64,000 nt of DNA from Streptomyces sp. CB01580. Lineage in GTDB: Bacteria > Actinomycetota > Actinomycetes > Streptomycetales > Streptomycetaceae. Positions 50,725 through 60,150 of the stretch are shown here, piece after piece. Positions within the stretch are counted from its first letter, which is position 1. Each line of letters begins with the position of its first letter. The notes below the pieces were generated by a model that worked only from the letters and a program-made list of their open reading frames with translations, did not search any database and was not told the DNA's origin. Where the stretch lies: the NCBI RefSeq assembly GCF_001905795.1, contig NZ_LIXJ01000003.1, positions 592,332 to 656,331 on the forward strand. The letters run 5' to 3'. The position numbers were made by a program, and so were the translations under genes.

Positions 50725-51573
50725 ATGACCAACGAGCCTCCCGTGATCGCAGCCGTCGACGGCTCGTCGCACAGCCTCGAAGCCCTCGACTGGGCCGCCC
50801 GCGAGGCCGTCCGGCGCGGGCTCGCGCTCGTCGTCGTGCATGCCCGGACGCCGGCCCCGCACTCCGTCCAGGAGACTCAGCGGCGCGAGGCGGAGGAGCT
50901 GCTCACCCAGTGCGTGCGAAGGGTCTCCCGGCTCGCGCCCGCCCTGCACCCGACGACGCTCACCCCGATGGACTTCCCCGCGGCGGCGCTCACCTCGCTC
51001 AGCCGCGACGCGTCCCTGGTGGTGGTCGGCTCCCGCGGGCTGGGAGGTTTCCGGTCGCTGTTGCTCGGGTCCAACAGCATGGCGATCGCCTCGATGGCCA
51101 AGTGCCCCGTGGTCGTCGTCCACGGCACGCCGGAGGAGGGCCGGGAGGAGGAGTTGCGGGACGTCGTCGCCGGCGTGGCCGCCGACGAGAGCAGCGAGGC
51201 GGTGCTGGAGTTCGCCTTCGCGGCGGCCGCCGCCCGGCCCGGTGCGCGGCTGCGGATCGTGCACGGCTGGACGATGGTCTCCTCGATGCTGTCCGGAGGT
51301 CCCGTCTTCGACCGGGAGGCCGCGGCGGCCTCGGCCGAGCGGACCCTCGCCGAACTCACCGCCGGCCGGCGGGAGCAGTACCCGCAGGTCGAGGTCGTCA
51401 GGGAGGCGGTCGGCGGATCCGCCTCGCGTGCGCTCGTCACGGCATCGGCCACCGCGGCCCTGACGGTGATCGGCCGGCGCCGGGGCGGCGAGTCGCTGGG
51501 GCTCGGCCTCTCCCCCGTCGCCCAGACCACGCTCAGCCACGCGCTCGGCCCGGTGGCCGTGGTGCCCTGCTGA
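50725..51573 (+). CDS. Universal stress protein, tandem UspA domains
   Basis: A 282-residue protein with TTGGAGGGAAA before the ATG. Each half is a UspA fold: VIAAVDGSSHSLEALDWAAREAVRRGLALVVVHA with VVGSRGLGGFRSLLLGSNSMAIASMAKCPVVVV, and a second copy ending AVVPC. The first half keeps the ATP-binding G-2x-G-9x-G(S/T) signature. Such proteins are induced under dormancy and stress; targets are unknown. Confidence 0.93.
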   Translation: MTNEPPVIAAVDGSSHSLEALDWAAREAVRRGLALVVVHARTPAPHSVQETQRREAEELLTQCVRRVSRLAPALHPTTLTPMDFPAAALTSLSRDASLVVVGSRGLGGFRSLLLGSNSMAIASMAKCPVVVVHGTPEEGREEELRDVVAGVAADESSEAVLEFAFAAAAARPGARLRIVHGWTMVSSMLSGGPVFDREAAAASAERTLAELTAGRREQYPQVEVVREAVGGSASRALVTASATAALTVIGRRRGGESLGLGLSPVAQTTLSHALGPVAVVPC

Positions 51574-51588
51574 CCGCAGCCCGGACGT

Positions 51589-51627
51589 GGGCCCGCCCCG
51601 GCACCGGTGCCGGTCCCGGGCGGGCCC
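51589..51627 (+). terminator. Terminator after the stress-protein gene
   Basis: GGGCCCGCCC and GGGCGGGCCC are perfect arms around 19 bases that contain the palindrome GGCACCGGTGCC. It starts 15 bases after the stop codon. Confidence 0.75.
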
Positions 51628-51722
51628 GCCCGTCGTGCTTCCGCTCCCCGGCACCGGGGAAGAACTGCGGAACGGGGGTCCCGGGGCGAGACTGCTGACC
51701 AGGCGGGACGAGGAGGCGCGGC

Positions 51723-53426
51723 ATGCGGGTTCCGACCGGTCGGCACGAGCGGTACGGACAGCGCGGACGGCACGGGCCGTGTCGTGGGCACGGCCCGTCC
51801 GAGCGGCGGGAGCGGGCGGAACAGCACGGCCCGCCCGAGCGGCGCGGTCGGTGCGAGCGCGTGCTGCGGTCCACCCCGTGGCGCGGGGGCCTCGCGCTGT
51901 TCGCCGGTGCGCTGCCCGCGCTCGCGTTCCCGGCGCCCTCCCTGTGGTGGTTCGCCTACGTGGCCCTGGTGCCGTGGCTGCTGCTGATCCGGTCGGCCGG
52001 TACGGGGCGCCGGGCCGCGCTCGACGGCTGGCTCGGCGGGACGGGGTTCCTGCTCGCCGTGCATCACTGGCTGCTGCCGAGCCTGCATGTGTTCCTGCTG
52101 ATCCTGGCGGCGCTGCTCGGGCTGCTGTGGGCACCGTGGGGCCTGCTGGTCTTCCGGCTGCTGCGTGGCAGGGTGTCCGCCGCGGCGGCCTCGGCCGCCC
52201 TCGTCGTGGTGCCGTGCGCCTGGCTGTTGATCGAGACGGTCCGTTCCTGGCAGGGACTCGGCGGACCCTGGGGACTGCTCGGAGCGAGCCAGTGGGAGGT
52301 GGCCCCGGCGCTCCGCGTGGCCTCGGTCGGCGGTGTGTGGCTGGTGAGTCTCCTGGTGGTCGCGGTGAACACCGCCGTCGTGCTGCTGTTCGTGGCCGGT
52401 GCCGCGCGGAAGGCCGGTGTCGTCGGCGTCGCGCTGTGCGCCCTGTCGGTGGGGGCGGCGGCCGGGTGGGCGCCGCAGCCCCGGCCGTCGGGGGTGGCGA
52501 GGATCGCCGTGGTGCAGCCCGGTGTGCTCACGAGCCCGCACAGCGTCGAGCGGCGGCTCGCGGCCGGTGAGCGGCTGACCGGATCGCTGGCGGGACGCGG
52601 CCTCGATCTGGTGGTGTGGGGCGAGAGCAGCGTCGGTGTGGATCCGGCCCGGCATCCGGACGTCACCGCCCGGATCGCGGCGCTGTCGCGTCGGGTGGGC
52701 GCGGACGTGCTGATCAACGCGGACGCCCGGCAGAGCGACGGATCGGGCCGGAGCGGGATCTTCAAGTCGGCGATGCTGGTGGGCCCGGACGGTCTGACCG
52801 GAGATCGTTACGACAAGATGCGGCTGGTGCCGTTCGGTGAGTTCGTCCCGGCGCGCTCGCTGCTCGGCTGGGCCACGTCCGTGGGCCGCGCGGCGGGTGA
52901 GGACCGGCTCCGGGGCACCCGTCCGGTGACGATGCCGCTCCCCGACGCGGTCCACGGCAGAGGGCTGCGGATCGGACCGCTGATCTGCTTCGAGTCCGCC
53001 TTCCCCGACATGAGCCGTCGGCTGACCCGGGACGGCGCGCAGCTCCTGGTGGTCCAGTCGTCGACCTCGACGTTCCAGTACAGCTGGGCCCCCGAACAGC
53101 ACGCCTCGCTGGGGGCGCTGCGGGCCGCCGAGAACGGCCGCCCGGTGGTGCACGCCACGCTCACGGGCGTCAGTGCGGTGTACGGCCCCCGGGGCGAGCG
53201 GATCGGCACCCCGCTCGGTACGGACACCAGTGGCGCCGCGGTGTTCGACGTGCCCCTGGCCTCCGGCACCACCCTGTACGTCCGGTGGGGCGACTGGCCG
53301 CCGGTGGGGGCGGCGGCCGTACTGGTCGTGTACGCCGCGTCCGTGGGCGTGCGGGCCGCGAGGAGGCGCGACCGGGGCGCCGGGGGCGGTGTGCCCGGTG
53401 GGCCGACGCCAAGGACCGACCGGTAG
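51723..53426 (+). CDS. lnt: Apolipoprotein N-acyltransferase (Lnt)
   Basis: A 567-residue protein with an unusual Arg/Gly/Pro-rich N-terminus of about 50 residues, then about seven helices and a nitrilase-like periplasmic domain. The catalytic triad is visible: Glu in WGESSV (about 300), Lys in DRYDKMRLVPFGEF (about 364) and Cys in LICFESAFP (about 422). Lnt N-acylates the lipid-modified Cys of lipoproteins; the reaction is known in actinobacteria. An alternative, shorter start might lie near residue 45. Confidence 0.92.
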   Translation: MRVPTGRHERYGQRGRHGPCRGHGPSERRERAEQHGPPERRGRCERVLRSTPWRGGLALFAGALPALAFPAPSLWWFAYVALVPWLLLIRSAGTGRRAALDGWLGGTGFLLAVHHWLLPSLHVFLLILAALLGLLWAPWGLLVFRLLRGRVSAAAASAALVVVPCAWLLIETVRSWQGLGGPWGLLGASQWEVAPALRVASVGGVWLVSLLVVAVNTAVVLLFVAGAARKAGVVGVALCALSVGAAAGWAPQPRPSGVARIAVVQPGVLTSPHSVERRLAAGERLTGSLAGRGLDLVVWGESSVGVDPARHPDVTARIAALSRRVGADVLINADARQSDGSGRSGIFKSAMLVGPDGLTGDRYDKMRLVPFGEFVPARSLLGWATSVGRAAGEDRLRGTRPVTMPLPDAVHGRGLRIGPLICFESAFPDMSRRLTRDGAQLLVVQSSTSTFQYSWAPEQHASLGALRAAENGRPVVHATLTGVSAVYGPRGERIGTPLGTDTSGAAVFDVPLASGTTLYVRWGDWPPVGAAAVLVVYAASVGVRAARRRDRGAGGGVPGGPTPRTDR

Positions 53427-53469
53427 CCGCAGGCGCGTACGGGGCGGGTGCGTGCCGGGTACGGCCCGG

Positions 53470-54369
53470 TCAGGTGCAGCCGAGGTCACGCAGGACGCGC
53501 TCGCACAGTTCGTGCGTCTGCAGGGCGTCCCAGGCGCTGAGCACCGTCCCGGCCCGTACGGCGTCCAGGAAGGCCAGCACGCACTGCTCGATGCCGCGCT
53601 GACGGGCCACCGGCACCCAGTCGCCCCGCCGCCGCACGCTCGGCTGCCCCTTGTGGTCGATCACCTGCGCGAGATCGAGGACCTCGCGCTTGGCGTCCTG
53701 GCCCGAGACCTCCAGGCGTTCCTCGGTCGAGCCGCTGAGCCGGTTCATCGTGCCGACGGCGGTGAAGCCCTCGCCGGACAGGAGCAGCACGACGTGGTGC
53801 ATCAGACCGTCGACGATCCTGGCGTGCGTGACGACGTGCTCGATCGTGCCGGGGACCAGGAAGCGCAGGGTGTCGACGACGTGGATGAAGTCGTCGAGCA
53901 CCATGGTGCGCGGGTCCTCGGGCAGGCCGACCCGGTTCTTCTGCATGAGGATCAGTTCGCGCGGGTGCTCGGCGCACTGTGCGTAGGAGGGTGCGACCCG
54001 GCGGTTGAAGCCGACGGCGAGGCTCGTCCCGCGTTCCTCGGCGAGGCTCACCAGCCTTTCGGAATCGGCGAGTTCAAAGGCGAGCGGCTTGTCGACATAC
54101 GTGGCGACCCCCGCCTCCAGCAGCCGTTCCACGATGTGCGGGTGCACGGCGGTGGGCGCGTGCACGAACGCCGCGTCCAGCCCCTGGGCGATCAGCGACC
54201 CGAGGTCCGTGTGGCACTGCCGGGCCGGGATCCGGTGGGCCTCGGCGACCGCGGCCAGGGTGGCCGGGGTGCGGGTCTGCACGTGCAGTTCGATCCCGGG
54301 AAGAGCGGTCAGAACCGGCAGATACGCCTTCCGCGCGATGTCGCCGAGCCCGATGCATCCGACCTTCAC
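53470..54369 (-). CDS. Gfo/Idh/MocA family oxidoreductase
   Basis: A 299-residue protein. The NAD(P) fold starts with VGCIGLGDIARKAYLPVLTALPG, then VHAPTAVHPHIVERLLEAGVATYVDKPLAFEL with the catalytic-type Lys in DKPLA, and the C-terminal domain has DDFIHVVDTLRFLV. It is a sugar or inositol dehydrogenase-type enzyme of unknown substrate. The gene has no clear partner in the window. Confidence 0.9.
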   Translation of the reverse strand: MKVGCIGLGDIARKAYLPVLTALPGIELHVQTRTPATLAAVAEAHRIPARQCHTDLGSLIAQGLDAAFVHAPTAVHPHIVERLLEAGVATYVDKPLAFELADSERLVSLAEERGTSLAVGFNRRVAPSYAQCAEHPRELILMQKNRVGLPEDPRTMVLDDFIHVVDTLRFLVPGTIEHVVTHARIVDGLMHHVVLLLSGEGFTAVGTMNRLSGSTEERLEVSGQDAKREVLDLAQVIDHKGQPSVRRRGDWVPVARQRGIEQCVLAFLDAVRAGTVLSAWDALQTHELCERVLRDLGCT

Positions 54370-54658
54370 GGGTACTCCCTCTCACTGTTCGGCGTCGGCC
54401 TGCCCCGGCGTTCGCCCGGTGGGCCCGGTCGGCCCGGTGACCCGGGCGGCCGCGCGCGTGCTTCGTCCGGGCAGCATACGTGCGCCGCGGCTGCCTCCTG
54501 TCGGCAAGGGCGGCGACGGCCGGTCCGTCCTGCGCGGGGTCCGAAAGGGTGACGCACCGGCCCGCGGCGGGACGTTGCGCCGACCGGAGTCACTCGTGCG
54601 GGCCAATCCCGGCTTCCCGGCTCACCCGACACCGGGTCCGCACAGCAGAGTTGCTCGG

Positions 54659-55111
54659 GTGCAACGAACCAGAACCATCGTGAAACTCCTGGCCGGTGTG
54701 GCGGTCGCGACGCTGTCCGGCTGCGTGTCCGTGACGCCGCAGCCGGACGTTCCGCCCCGGCCGGGGAACAGCAGGCCCTCCCCGGACCTGGAACCCCAGA
54801 TCGCACGGCCACCGGTCCACGACGGCCTGGCCGTCGAGCCGGCCGCCGGTCCGTCCGCCGCCTCGCCCTCCCCCGCGCACGGCTCGCCGCCGGACGCGCG
54901 CCGGGCCGCACCGCGCCCTCCCCGGCAGCGGAAGCACACCGGCGCGGTGCGCCACCGTCCGCGTCAGGCCCCGCCCGTGGTCCCCGCACCCGTACCGGTC
55001 CTGCCCGCCCCGGTGTCCGGGCGGGACGTCTGCGCGCTGGGACGGGGGTACGGCCACTGGCCGGCGGGCAGCCCGCAGTCCCGCATCTGCGACGAGACCT
55101 ACGGCCGCTGA
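54659..55111 (+). CDS. Small Pro-rich lipoprotein
   Basis: Up to 150 residues from the GTG at 54659; a start at the GTG at 54680 is possible. The signal sequence RTIVKLLAGVAVATLSGCVSV has a lipobox (LSGC), then the chain is Pro/Arg-rich and disordered until the end RDVCALGRGYGHWPAGSPQSRICDETYGR with two Cys likely forming a disulfide. It is a surface lipoprotein of unknown function, related to short Streptomyces secreted proteins. Confidence 0.7.
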   Translation: MQRTRTIVKLLAGVAVATLSGCVSVTPQPDVPPRPGNSRPSPDLEPQIARPPVHDGLAVEPAAGPSAASPSPAHGSPPDARRAAPRPPRQRKHTGAVRHRPRQAPPVVPAPVPVLPAPVSGRDVCALGRGYGHWPAGSPQSRICDETYGR

Positions 55112-55127
55112 CCCCGGCGAGCACGAC

Positions 55128-55166
55128 GAGCGGGTGGCCCGTCCGGTGCGGACGGGCCACCCGCTC
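55128..55166. terminator. Bidirectional terminator between lipoprotein and TPR genes
   Basis: GAGCGGGTGGCCCGTCCG pairs with its exact complement around a GTG loop, an 18-bp stem. The right arm overlaps the stop codon of the minus-strand TPR gene. Confidence 0.88.
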
Positions 55167-55650
55167 ACATCTCCCGCAGGCGCAGCTCCAGCCGCGCGAT
55201 GGCGGCGCGGACCCCTCCCCCGTACCCGTCGTCCGCCCCGTCCTCCGCGAGCACCCCGGAGGCGGCGCGCGCCCGGTCCAGATGGGTCCGGGCCTCGTCG
55301 TGCCGCTGGAGCTTCACATAGTCCGCCGCGAGGTTGAGGTGGAGCGACGGATACAGGACCCGCACCGCGAGGGCGTCGGAGTGCTGCGTCATGCGCTCGT
55401 CGGTCAGGCTGTCGGCCGCGGTCAGGGCCCTGAGGTCCCAGGCCAGTTCGTCGCCGGGGTCGTCCTGGGTGTCGGCCATGTAGTGGGCGAGGGTGCACCG
55501 GTGCAGGGCGTCGCCGTCCTCGCCGATCTCCGACCAGAGAGCTCCGAAACGGTTGCGGGCCTCCTCCCGGTCGCCGCCGTGCAGCAGCATGATCGCCTGG
55601 CCGATCCTGGTCATGACGGCGTCCGGCGACGCCTCCCGCTGCTCGGTCAC
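55165..55650 (-). CDS. Tetratricopeptide-like protein
   Basis: A 161-residue protein from the GTG at 55650 with GAGGAGG upstream. It is all helical: TRIGQAIMLLHGGDREEARNRFGALWSEIG, ALHRCTLAHYMADTQDDPGDELAWDLRALTAAD and LHLNLAADYVKLQRHDEARTHLDRARAAS look like TPR helix pairs. Such proteins act as protein-protein adapters. No partner is visible in the neighbourhood. Confidence 0.8.
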   Translation of the reverse strand: MTEQREASPDAVMTRIGQAIMLLHGGDREEARNRFGALWSEIGEDGDALHRCTLAHYMADTQDDPGDELAWDLRALTAADSLTDERMTQHSDALAVRVLYPSLHLNLAADYVKLQRHDEARTHLDRARAASGVLAEDGADDGYGGGVRAAIARLELRLREM

Positions 55651-55996
55651 CGCGGCCTCCTCGTCCGGTCCACCCGTTCCCCCTCGAACGCTAGGGCCTG
55701 TCCGACGGATCTGCGCGGATCTCCGTGGATCGGTGCGCGCGGCGTCCGGTGCGTCCGGGGACCGACGCGGCCGGCCATCGGGGGCCGCGCGGCGCAGGAG
55801 CGTTCCCGTACCGGGGCGGCGCACGGCGCGTCCCTCCCCTCCCCCGAGGTGGCGAGGACACCGCCCCGGACTCCTGGAGACCCGCGAGGCCCCCGGACGC
55901 GTACGGATACGTGCGGCTCCGGCCGGAAGGTCCTGCCGGAGCCGGTGCGGGCCCGGCCGGCAGTTCCGTCGAACGGCGGCCTCCGGGCCCGAGGCG
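55651..55996. other. Intergenic gap upstream of ung and the TPR gene
   Basis: The 346-base stretch holds only frames with no codon bias. It probably contains the ung terminator, as ung ends at 55997 on the minus strand, and the TPR gene promoter. I see no strong hairpin. Confidence 0.4.
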
Positions 55997-56680
55997 TCAG
56001 CCCAGGTCGGGGATGCGCCAGTCGACGGCCTCGTGCCCCTGCGCCTCGATCGCCTCGTTGATCTGCGTGAACGGACGGGAGCCGAAGAACTTCTTGGCGG
56101 AGAGCGGCGACGGGTGCGCGCCCTTCACCACTACGTGACGCGTCTCGTCGATCAAGGGCAGCTTCTTCTGGGCGTAGTTGCCCCAGAGCACGAAGACCGC
56201 CGGGTCGGGACGGGAGGCGACCGCGCGGATCACCGCGTCGGTGAACTTCTCCCAGCCCTTGCCCTTGTGCGAGTTGGCCTCGCCCGCGCGGACCGTCAGG
56301 ACCGCGTTGAGCAGGAGCACGCCCTGCTCGGCCCACGGCATCAGATACCCGTTGTCCGGAATCGGCAGGCCGAGCTCCTCCTTCATCTCCTTGTAGATGT
56401 TCCGCAGGGACGGCGGCGTCTTCACACCGGGCCGCACGGAGAAGCACAGCCCGTGTCCCTGTCCCTCCCCGTGGTACGGGTCCTGGCCGAGGACGAGGAC
56501 CTTCACCTTCTCGTACGGCGTGGCCTCCAGGGCCGCGAACACCTGGTCGCGCGGCGGATAGACCGGCCCTTTGGCCCGCTCCTCCTCGACGAACTCGGTG
56601 AGCTCCTTGAAGTACGGCTTCTCCAGCTCCTCGCCGAGGACGCCGCGCCAGGACTCGGGCAGCAGGTCGGTGTAGGACAC
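55997..56680 (-). CDS. ung: Uracil-DNA glycosylase, family 1
   Basis: A 227-residue protein with a GTG start (MSYTDLLPESWRGVLGEELEKP). It removes uracil from DNA to start base-excision repair. The catalytic-water motif GQDPYHGEGQGHG is at 65-77 (Asp67), KTPPSLRNIYKEM at 87-99, and the leucine-loop motif HPSPLSAKKFFG at 189-200 (His189). The length and order match bacterial Ung proteins. It lies just downstream of the peptide-binding protein's terminator, as its own unit. Confidence 0.97.
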   Translation of the reverse strand: MSYTDLLPESWRGVLGEELEKPYFKELTEFVEEERAKGPVYPPRDQVFAALEATPYEKVKVLVLGQDPYHGEGQGHGLCFSVRPGVKTPPSLRNIYKEMKEELGLPIPDNGYLMPWAEQGVLLLNAVLTVRAGEANSHKGKGWEKFTDAVIRAVASRPDPAVFVLWGNYAQKKLPLIDETRHVVVKGAHPSPLSAKKFFGSRPFTQINEAIEAQGHEAVDWRIPDLG

Positions 56681-56764
56681 GTCGACAACCTCCGGTAAGT
56701 AATACGTTCTTCACCCGAGAACCTACCGGGGACCACTGACAACGGGCCGGGCGAGCCCCTGCCG

Positions 56765-56819
56765 CCGTGACCGGAGGGGGCCCACCGGACGTCGTCGGAT
56801 GGGCCCCCTCCGGTCACGG
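56765..56819 (-). terminator. Strong terminator after the peptide-binding lipoprotein gene
   Basis: Arms at 56765-56784 and 56800-56819 are perfect 20-bp complements, with a 15-base loop. It lies 11 bases past the stop of the ABC lipoprotein gene and insulates ung. Confidence 0.9.
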
Positions 56820-56829
56820 CATCGGCCGG

Positions 56830-58410
56830 CTACCAGCTGGCCTTGCGGTAGAACTCCCACATCTGCATGACGACCTGCGGGTCGAGGGCGCGCTCGCCGC
56901 CGCCGATGTCGTCGCCGGACGCCACGTACAGCTTGCCCTGCCACAGCGGCAGCAGCCGGACGTCCTCGACCAGGATCTGCTGGGCCCGCTCGAACTGCTT
57001 GCTGACCGCGCCCCGGTCGCTCACCTTGCGGGTCTGGGGCAGCAGCTGGTCCGTGATCTCGCTCTCCAGGTAGGGCATCCCGGTGATGCTGTCCTTGCCC
57101 ACGAAGGGGGCGATGAAGTTGTCCGGGTCCGGGAAGTCCGGGAACCAGCCGCGTCCGAAGGCCGGGTACTCCCCCTTGGTGAAGCCCTCCTGGAACTCCT
57201 TCCAGGGCTTGCTCCTGAGCGTGATCCGGAACAGTCCGGAGTCCTCCAGCTGGCGCTTCAGCTCGGTGAACTCCGCGGCCGTGGAGGAGCCGTAGCGGTC
57301 GGTGGTGTACCAGAGCGTCAGGGCGACCCGCTTGGTGACGCCCGCCCGCTCCAGGATCCGCTTGGCCTTGGCCGGGTCCGGGTCCCCGTAGGCGTCGAAG
57401 TAGCTGGTGGTGTGCCCGGCGATGCCCCTGGGGACCATGGAGTACAGCGGCTCGGCGGTACCCCGGTAGACCTTGGCCACGAGCGCGTCGCGGTCGACGA
57501 GCTGGGCGATGGCCCGACGCACCGCCACGTTCCCGGCGCCGGGATCCTCGGGGTTGAACACCAGGAACCGGATGTCCGCGCCGACCGTCTCGACGATCTT
57601 CAGTTCGTTCTTCGCGCCCCCGCCCGACTCCAGGTCGACGACGTCGTCCGCGGTGAGACCGCGGTAGATCACGTCGATCTCCTTCTTCTTCAGCGACGCG
57701 ACCACGTGGGCGGAGTCCTTGAAGTACCGGATGGTCACCGCGTCGTTCTTCCGGTCGGCGAAACCCTTGTAGTCAGGGTTCCTGACCAGTTCCGCCCGGT
57801 TCCCGGGCTTGTAGGAGTCCAGGAGGTACGGGCCCGAGCCGATGACCTTGCCGTCGTCGCGGATCTTGTACTTCGAGTACTCGCTCGGCGCGACCAGCGA
57901 CATCGCGGGGGTGGCGAGGATGAACGGGAAGGTCGCGTCCGACTTGGTCAGGTGGAAGACGACGACGTCGTTCCCCTTCGTCTCCACCCGGTCGAGGGAG
58001 CCGAGCATGCCGACGGGGCCACCCTTGACCTTGATCGCCGATATCCGGTCGATGGAGTACTTCACGGCTTCGGCGTCGAGATCGTCACCGTTGGAGAACT
58101 TCAGTCCCTTGCGCAGTTTGCAGCGGTAGGCCGTGCTGCTGCTGTCGGTGAACCTGCACGACTCCGCGGCGTCCGGCTCGGGACGGGTACTGCCGGTGGG
58201 AAAGCTCACCAGCGTCTGGAAGACGTTCCGCATCAGCTCCCACGAGTTGTCCCACGCCGCCGCCGGATCGAGTGTGGAGGGCTCACTGGTCGTACCGACG
58301 ACTATCTTCTGCTCGACTTTCGAACCACCGTCGGAGAGAAGTCCGCAGCCTGCCAGCAGGGATAGGGAGACAAGGACTGCAGCGGCCTGCAGACTGGCCC
58401 GGTAGAACAC
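56830..58410 (-). CDS. ABC transporter peptide-binding lipoprotein (SBP family 5)
   Basis: A 526-residue lipoprotein: signal with lipobox LSLLAGCGLL, then the DppA/OppA-type fold with KIVVGTTSEPSTLDPAAAWDNSWELMRNVFQTLV, RKGLKFSNGDDLDAEAVKYSIDR, GSGPYLLDSYKPGNRAEL and AFGRGWFPDFPDPDNFI. It captures peptides or other nickel-like small ligands for an ABC importer. No permease or ATPase is adjacent, so it is an orphan binding protein or shares a distant transporter. Confidence 0.93.
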   Translation of the reverse strand: MFYRASLQAAAVLVSLSLLAGCGLLSDGGSKVEQKIVVGTTSEPSTLDPAAAWDNSWELMRNVFQTLVSFPTGSTRPEPDAAESCRFTDSSSTAYRCKLRKGLKFSNGDDLDAEAVKYSIDRISAIKVKGGPVGMLGSLDRVETKGNDVVVFHLTKSDATFPFILATPAMSLVAPSEYSKYKIRDDGKVIGSGPYLLDSYKPGNRAELVRNPDYKGFADRKNDAVTIRYFKDSAHVVASLKKKEIDVIYRGLTADDVVDLESGGGAKNELKIVETVGADIRFLVFNPEDPGAGNVAVRRAIAQLVDRDALVAKVYRGTAEPLYSMVPRGIAGHTTSYFDAYGDPDPAKAKRILERAGVTKRVALTLWYTTDRYGSSTAAEFTELKRQLEDSGLFRITLRSKPWKEFQEGFTKGEYPAFGRGWFPDFPDPDNFIAPFVGKDSITGMPYLESEITDQLLPQTRKVSDRGAVSKQFERAQQILVEDVRLLPLWQGKLYVASGDDIGGGERALDPQVVMQMWEFYRKASW

Positions 58411-58527
58411 GTGAACGCTCCTCGATCAGCCATGGGACGGCAGACCCTACCGCAGTGACCTGCCGGGTCAATTCACAGCCCCGACAGGTCACTTGAGTCA
58501 ATATCGGTGAAATCCCCTCAGGCCGTC

Positions 58528-59283
58528 TCAGCCCACTCCGGCATTCAGGAACAACCCGCCGTCGACCACCAGGGTCTGCCCGGTGACCCAGCCGGCCTGG
58601 TCCGACGTGAGGAACGCGGCGGCACCGCCGACGTCCTCGGGGACTCCGAGACGGCCGAGCGGGTAGGAGGCGGCCGTCTCCGCCTCACGGCCCTCGTACA
58701 GCGCCCGGGCGAACCTGGTCTTCACGACCGCGGGCGCGATCGCGTTGACCCGGACGGCGGGCGCGAACTCGTGCGCCAGCTGGAGGGTCAGATTGACCAG
58801 GGCCGCCTTGCTCACGCCGTACGCACCGACGAACGGCGACGCGGACAGGCCGGCGACCGAAGCGATGTTCACGATCGCCCCGCCGTTCTCCTTCTGCCAC
58901 GCCTTCCAGGTCCGCTGGGCGAAGCCGAGCGCCGAGACCACGTTGGTCTCGAAGACCTTGCGGGCGACATCGAGGTCGAGGTCCGCGACGGGGCCGAACA
59001 CCGGGTTCGTCCCGGCGTTGTTGACCAGGAAGTCGATCCGGCCGAACGCCTCCATGGTTCGCTCGACGGCCGCCTCCCGGTGGGCCTCGTCGTGCGCCTT
59101 GCCCGCCACCGCGATCGCCCGGTCGGAGCCGAGTCGCTCCACGGCCTCCTTGAGCGCGTCCTCGCCGCGTCCGGTGATGCAGACCCGGTCCCCGCGGGCC
59201 ACGAACGCCTCGGCGATGCCGTAGCCGATGCCGCGGCTCGCGCCCGTGATGAGCGCGACCCGCCCGCTGTCCTGCGCAGTCAT
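58528..59283 (-). CDS. SDR-family oxidoreductase
   Basis: A 251-residue short-chain dehydrogenase from the ATG at 59283. It has the NADP-binding TGASRGIGYGIAEAF, NNAG, the catalytic Ser/Tyr/Lys in IVNIASVAGLSASPFVGAYGVSKAALVN and LVVDGGLFLNAGVG. It is transcribed with the FabG-like gene upstream, 20 bases apart, under the same TetR-type operator. The substrate is probably a 3-hydroxyacyl or ketone compound. Confidence 0.92.
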   Translation of the reverse strand: MTAQDSGRVALITGASRGIGYGIAEAFVARGDRVCITGRGEDALKEAVERLGSDRAIAVAGKAHDEAHREAAVERTMEAFGRIDFLVNNAGTNPVFGPVADLDLDVARKVFETNVVSALGFAQRTWKAWQKENGGAIVNIASVAGLSASPFVGAYGVSKAALVNLTLQLAHEFAPAVRVNAIAPAVVKTRFARALYEGREAETAASYPLGRLGVPEDVGGAAAFLTSDQAGWVTGQTLVVDGGLFLNAGVG

Positions 59284-59303
59284 GATGTCCTCAGTCCCCC
59301 GCG

Positions 59304-60065
59304 TCAGTTGAGCGGTCCGCCGGCGACGTACATGACCTGGCCGGAGACGAAGCCGGCCTCGTCGCCCGCGAAGAAGGCGATGGCACCCGCGACGTCCTCG
59401 GGACGGCCCACGCGCTGGACCGGGATCTGACTGGCCGCGGCGGCCTGGAACTCCTCGAAGCCCATGCCGATCCGGGCGGCGGTCTGCGCGGTCATCTCGG
59501 TGACGATGAAACCGGGGGCGACGGCGTTGGCGGTGATGCCGAACTTGCCGAGCTCCTTGGCGAGCGTCTTGGTGAAACCTTGCAGGCCGGCCTTGACGGC
59601 GGAGTAGTTGGCCTGGCCGCGGTTGCCGAGCGCGGAGGAGGAGGACAGCGAGACGATCCGGCCGAAACCGGCGTCCACCATGTGCTTCTGGACGGCCTTG
59701 GCCATCAGGAACGCGCCCTTGAGGTGCACGTTCATCACGGTGTCCCAGTCGGACTCGGACATCTTGAAAAGCAGGTTGTCGCGGAGCACGCCCGCGTTGT
59801 TGACGAGGATCGTCGGGGCCCCGAGTTCGGCGGCGACGCGCGCGACCGCGGCCTCCACCTGGGCGGCGTCCGACACGTCGCAGCCGACGGCGAGCGCGGT
59901 GCCCCCGGCCGCGGTGATCTTCTCGACCGTGTCCTTGCAGGCCGCCTCGTCCAGATCGAGTACGGCGACGGCCCGGCCCTCGGCCGCCAGGCGTACCGCG
60001 GTGGCGGCGCCGATGCCCCGCGCCGCTCCGGTCACGATGGCGACACGCTGCTCGGTGGTGGACAT
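59304..60065 (-). CDS. fabG: FabG-like 3-oxoacyl-ACP/CoA reductase
   Basis: A 253-residue SDR: TGAARGIGAATAVRLA, NNAGVLRDNLLF, the catalytic IVSLSSSSALGNRGQANYSAVKAGLQGFTKTLAKELGKFGI and the C-terminal VMYVAGGPLN. NNAGVLRDNLLFKM is a FabG-type motif; proteins of this group reduce 3-oxoacyl-ACP or -CoA. It is the first gene of a two-gene operon with the SDR downstream. An 18-bp TetR-family-like operator lies 86 bases upstream. Confidence 0.93.
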   Translation of the reverse strand: MSTTEQRVAIVTGAARGIGAATAVRLAAEGRAVAVLDLDEAACKDTVEKITAAGGTALAVGCDVSDAAQVEAAVARVAAELGAPTILVNNAGVLRDNLLFKMSESDWDTVMNVHLKGAFLMAKAVQKHMVDAGFGRIVSLSSSSALGNRGQANYSAVKAGLQGFTKTLAKELGKFGITANAVAPGFIVTEMTAQTAARIGMGFEEFQAAAASQIPVQRVGRPEDVAGAIAFFAGDEAGFVSGQVMYVAGGPLN

Positions 60066-60150
60066 GCTTGGTTCTCCTCGCCCTTGGATCGCCGCTCAGC
60101 GGACGTCGGGGGCCCGGCGCGGAACCTCGCGTCGCGCCGGACCTCCCATG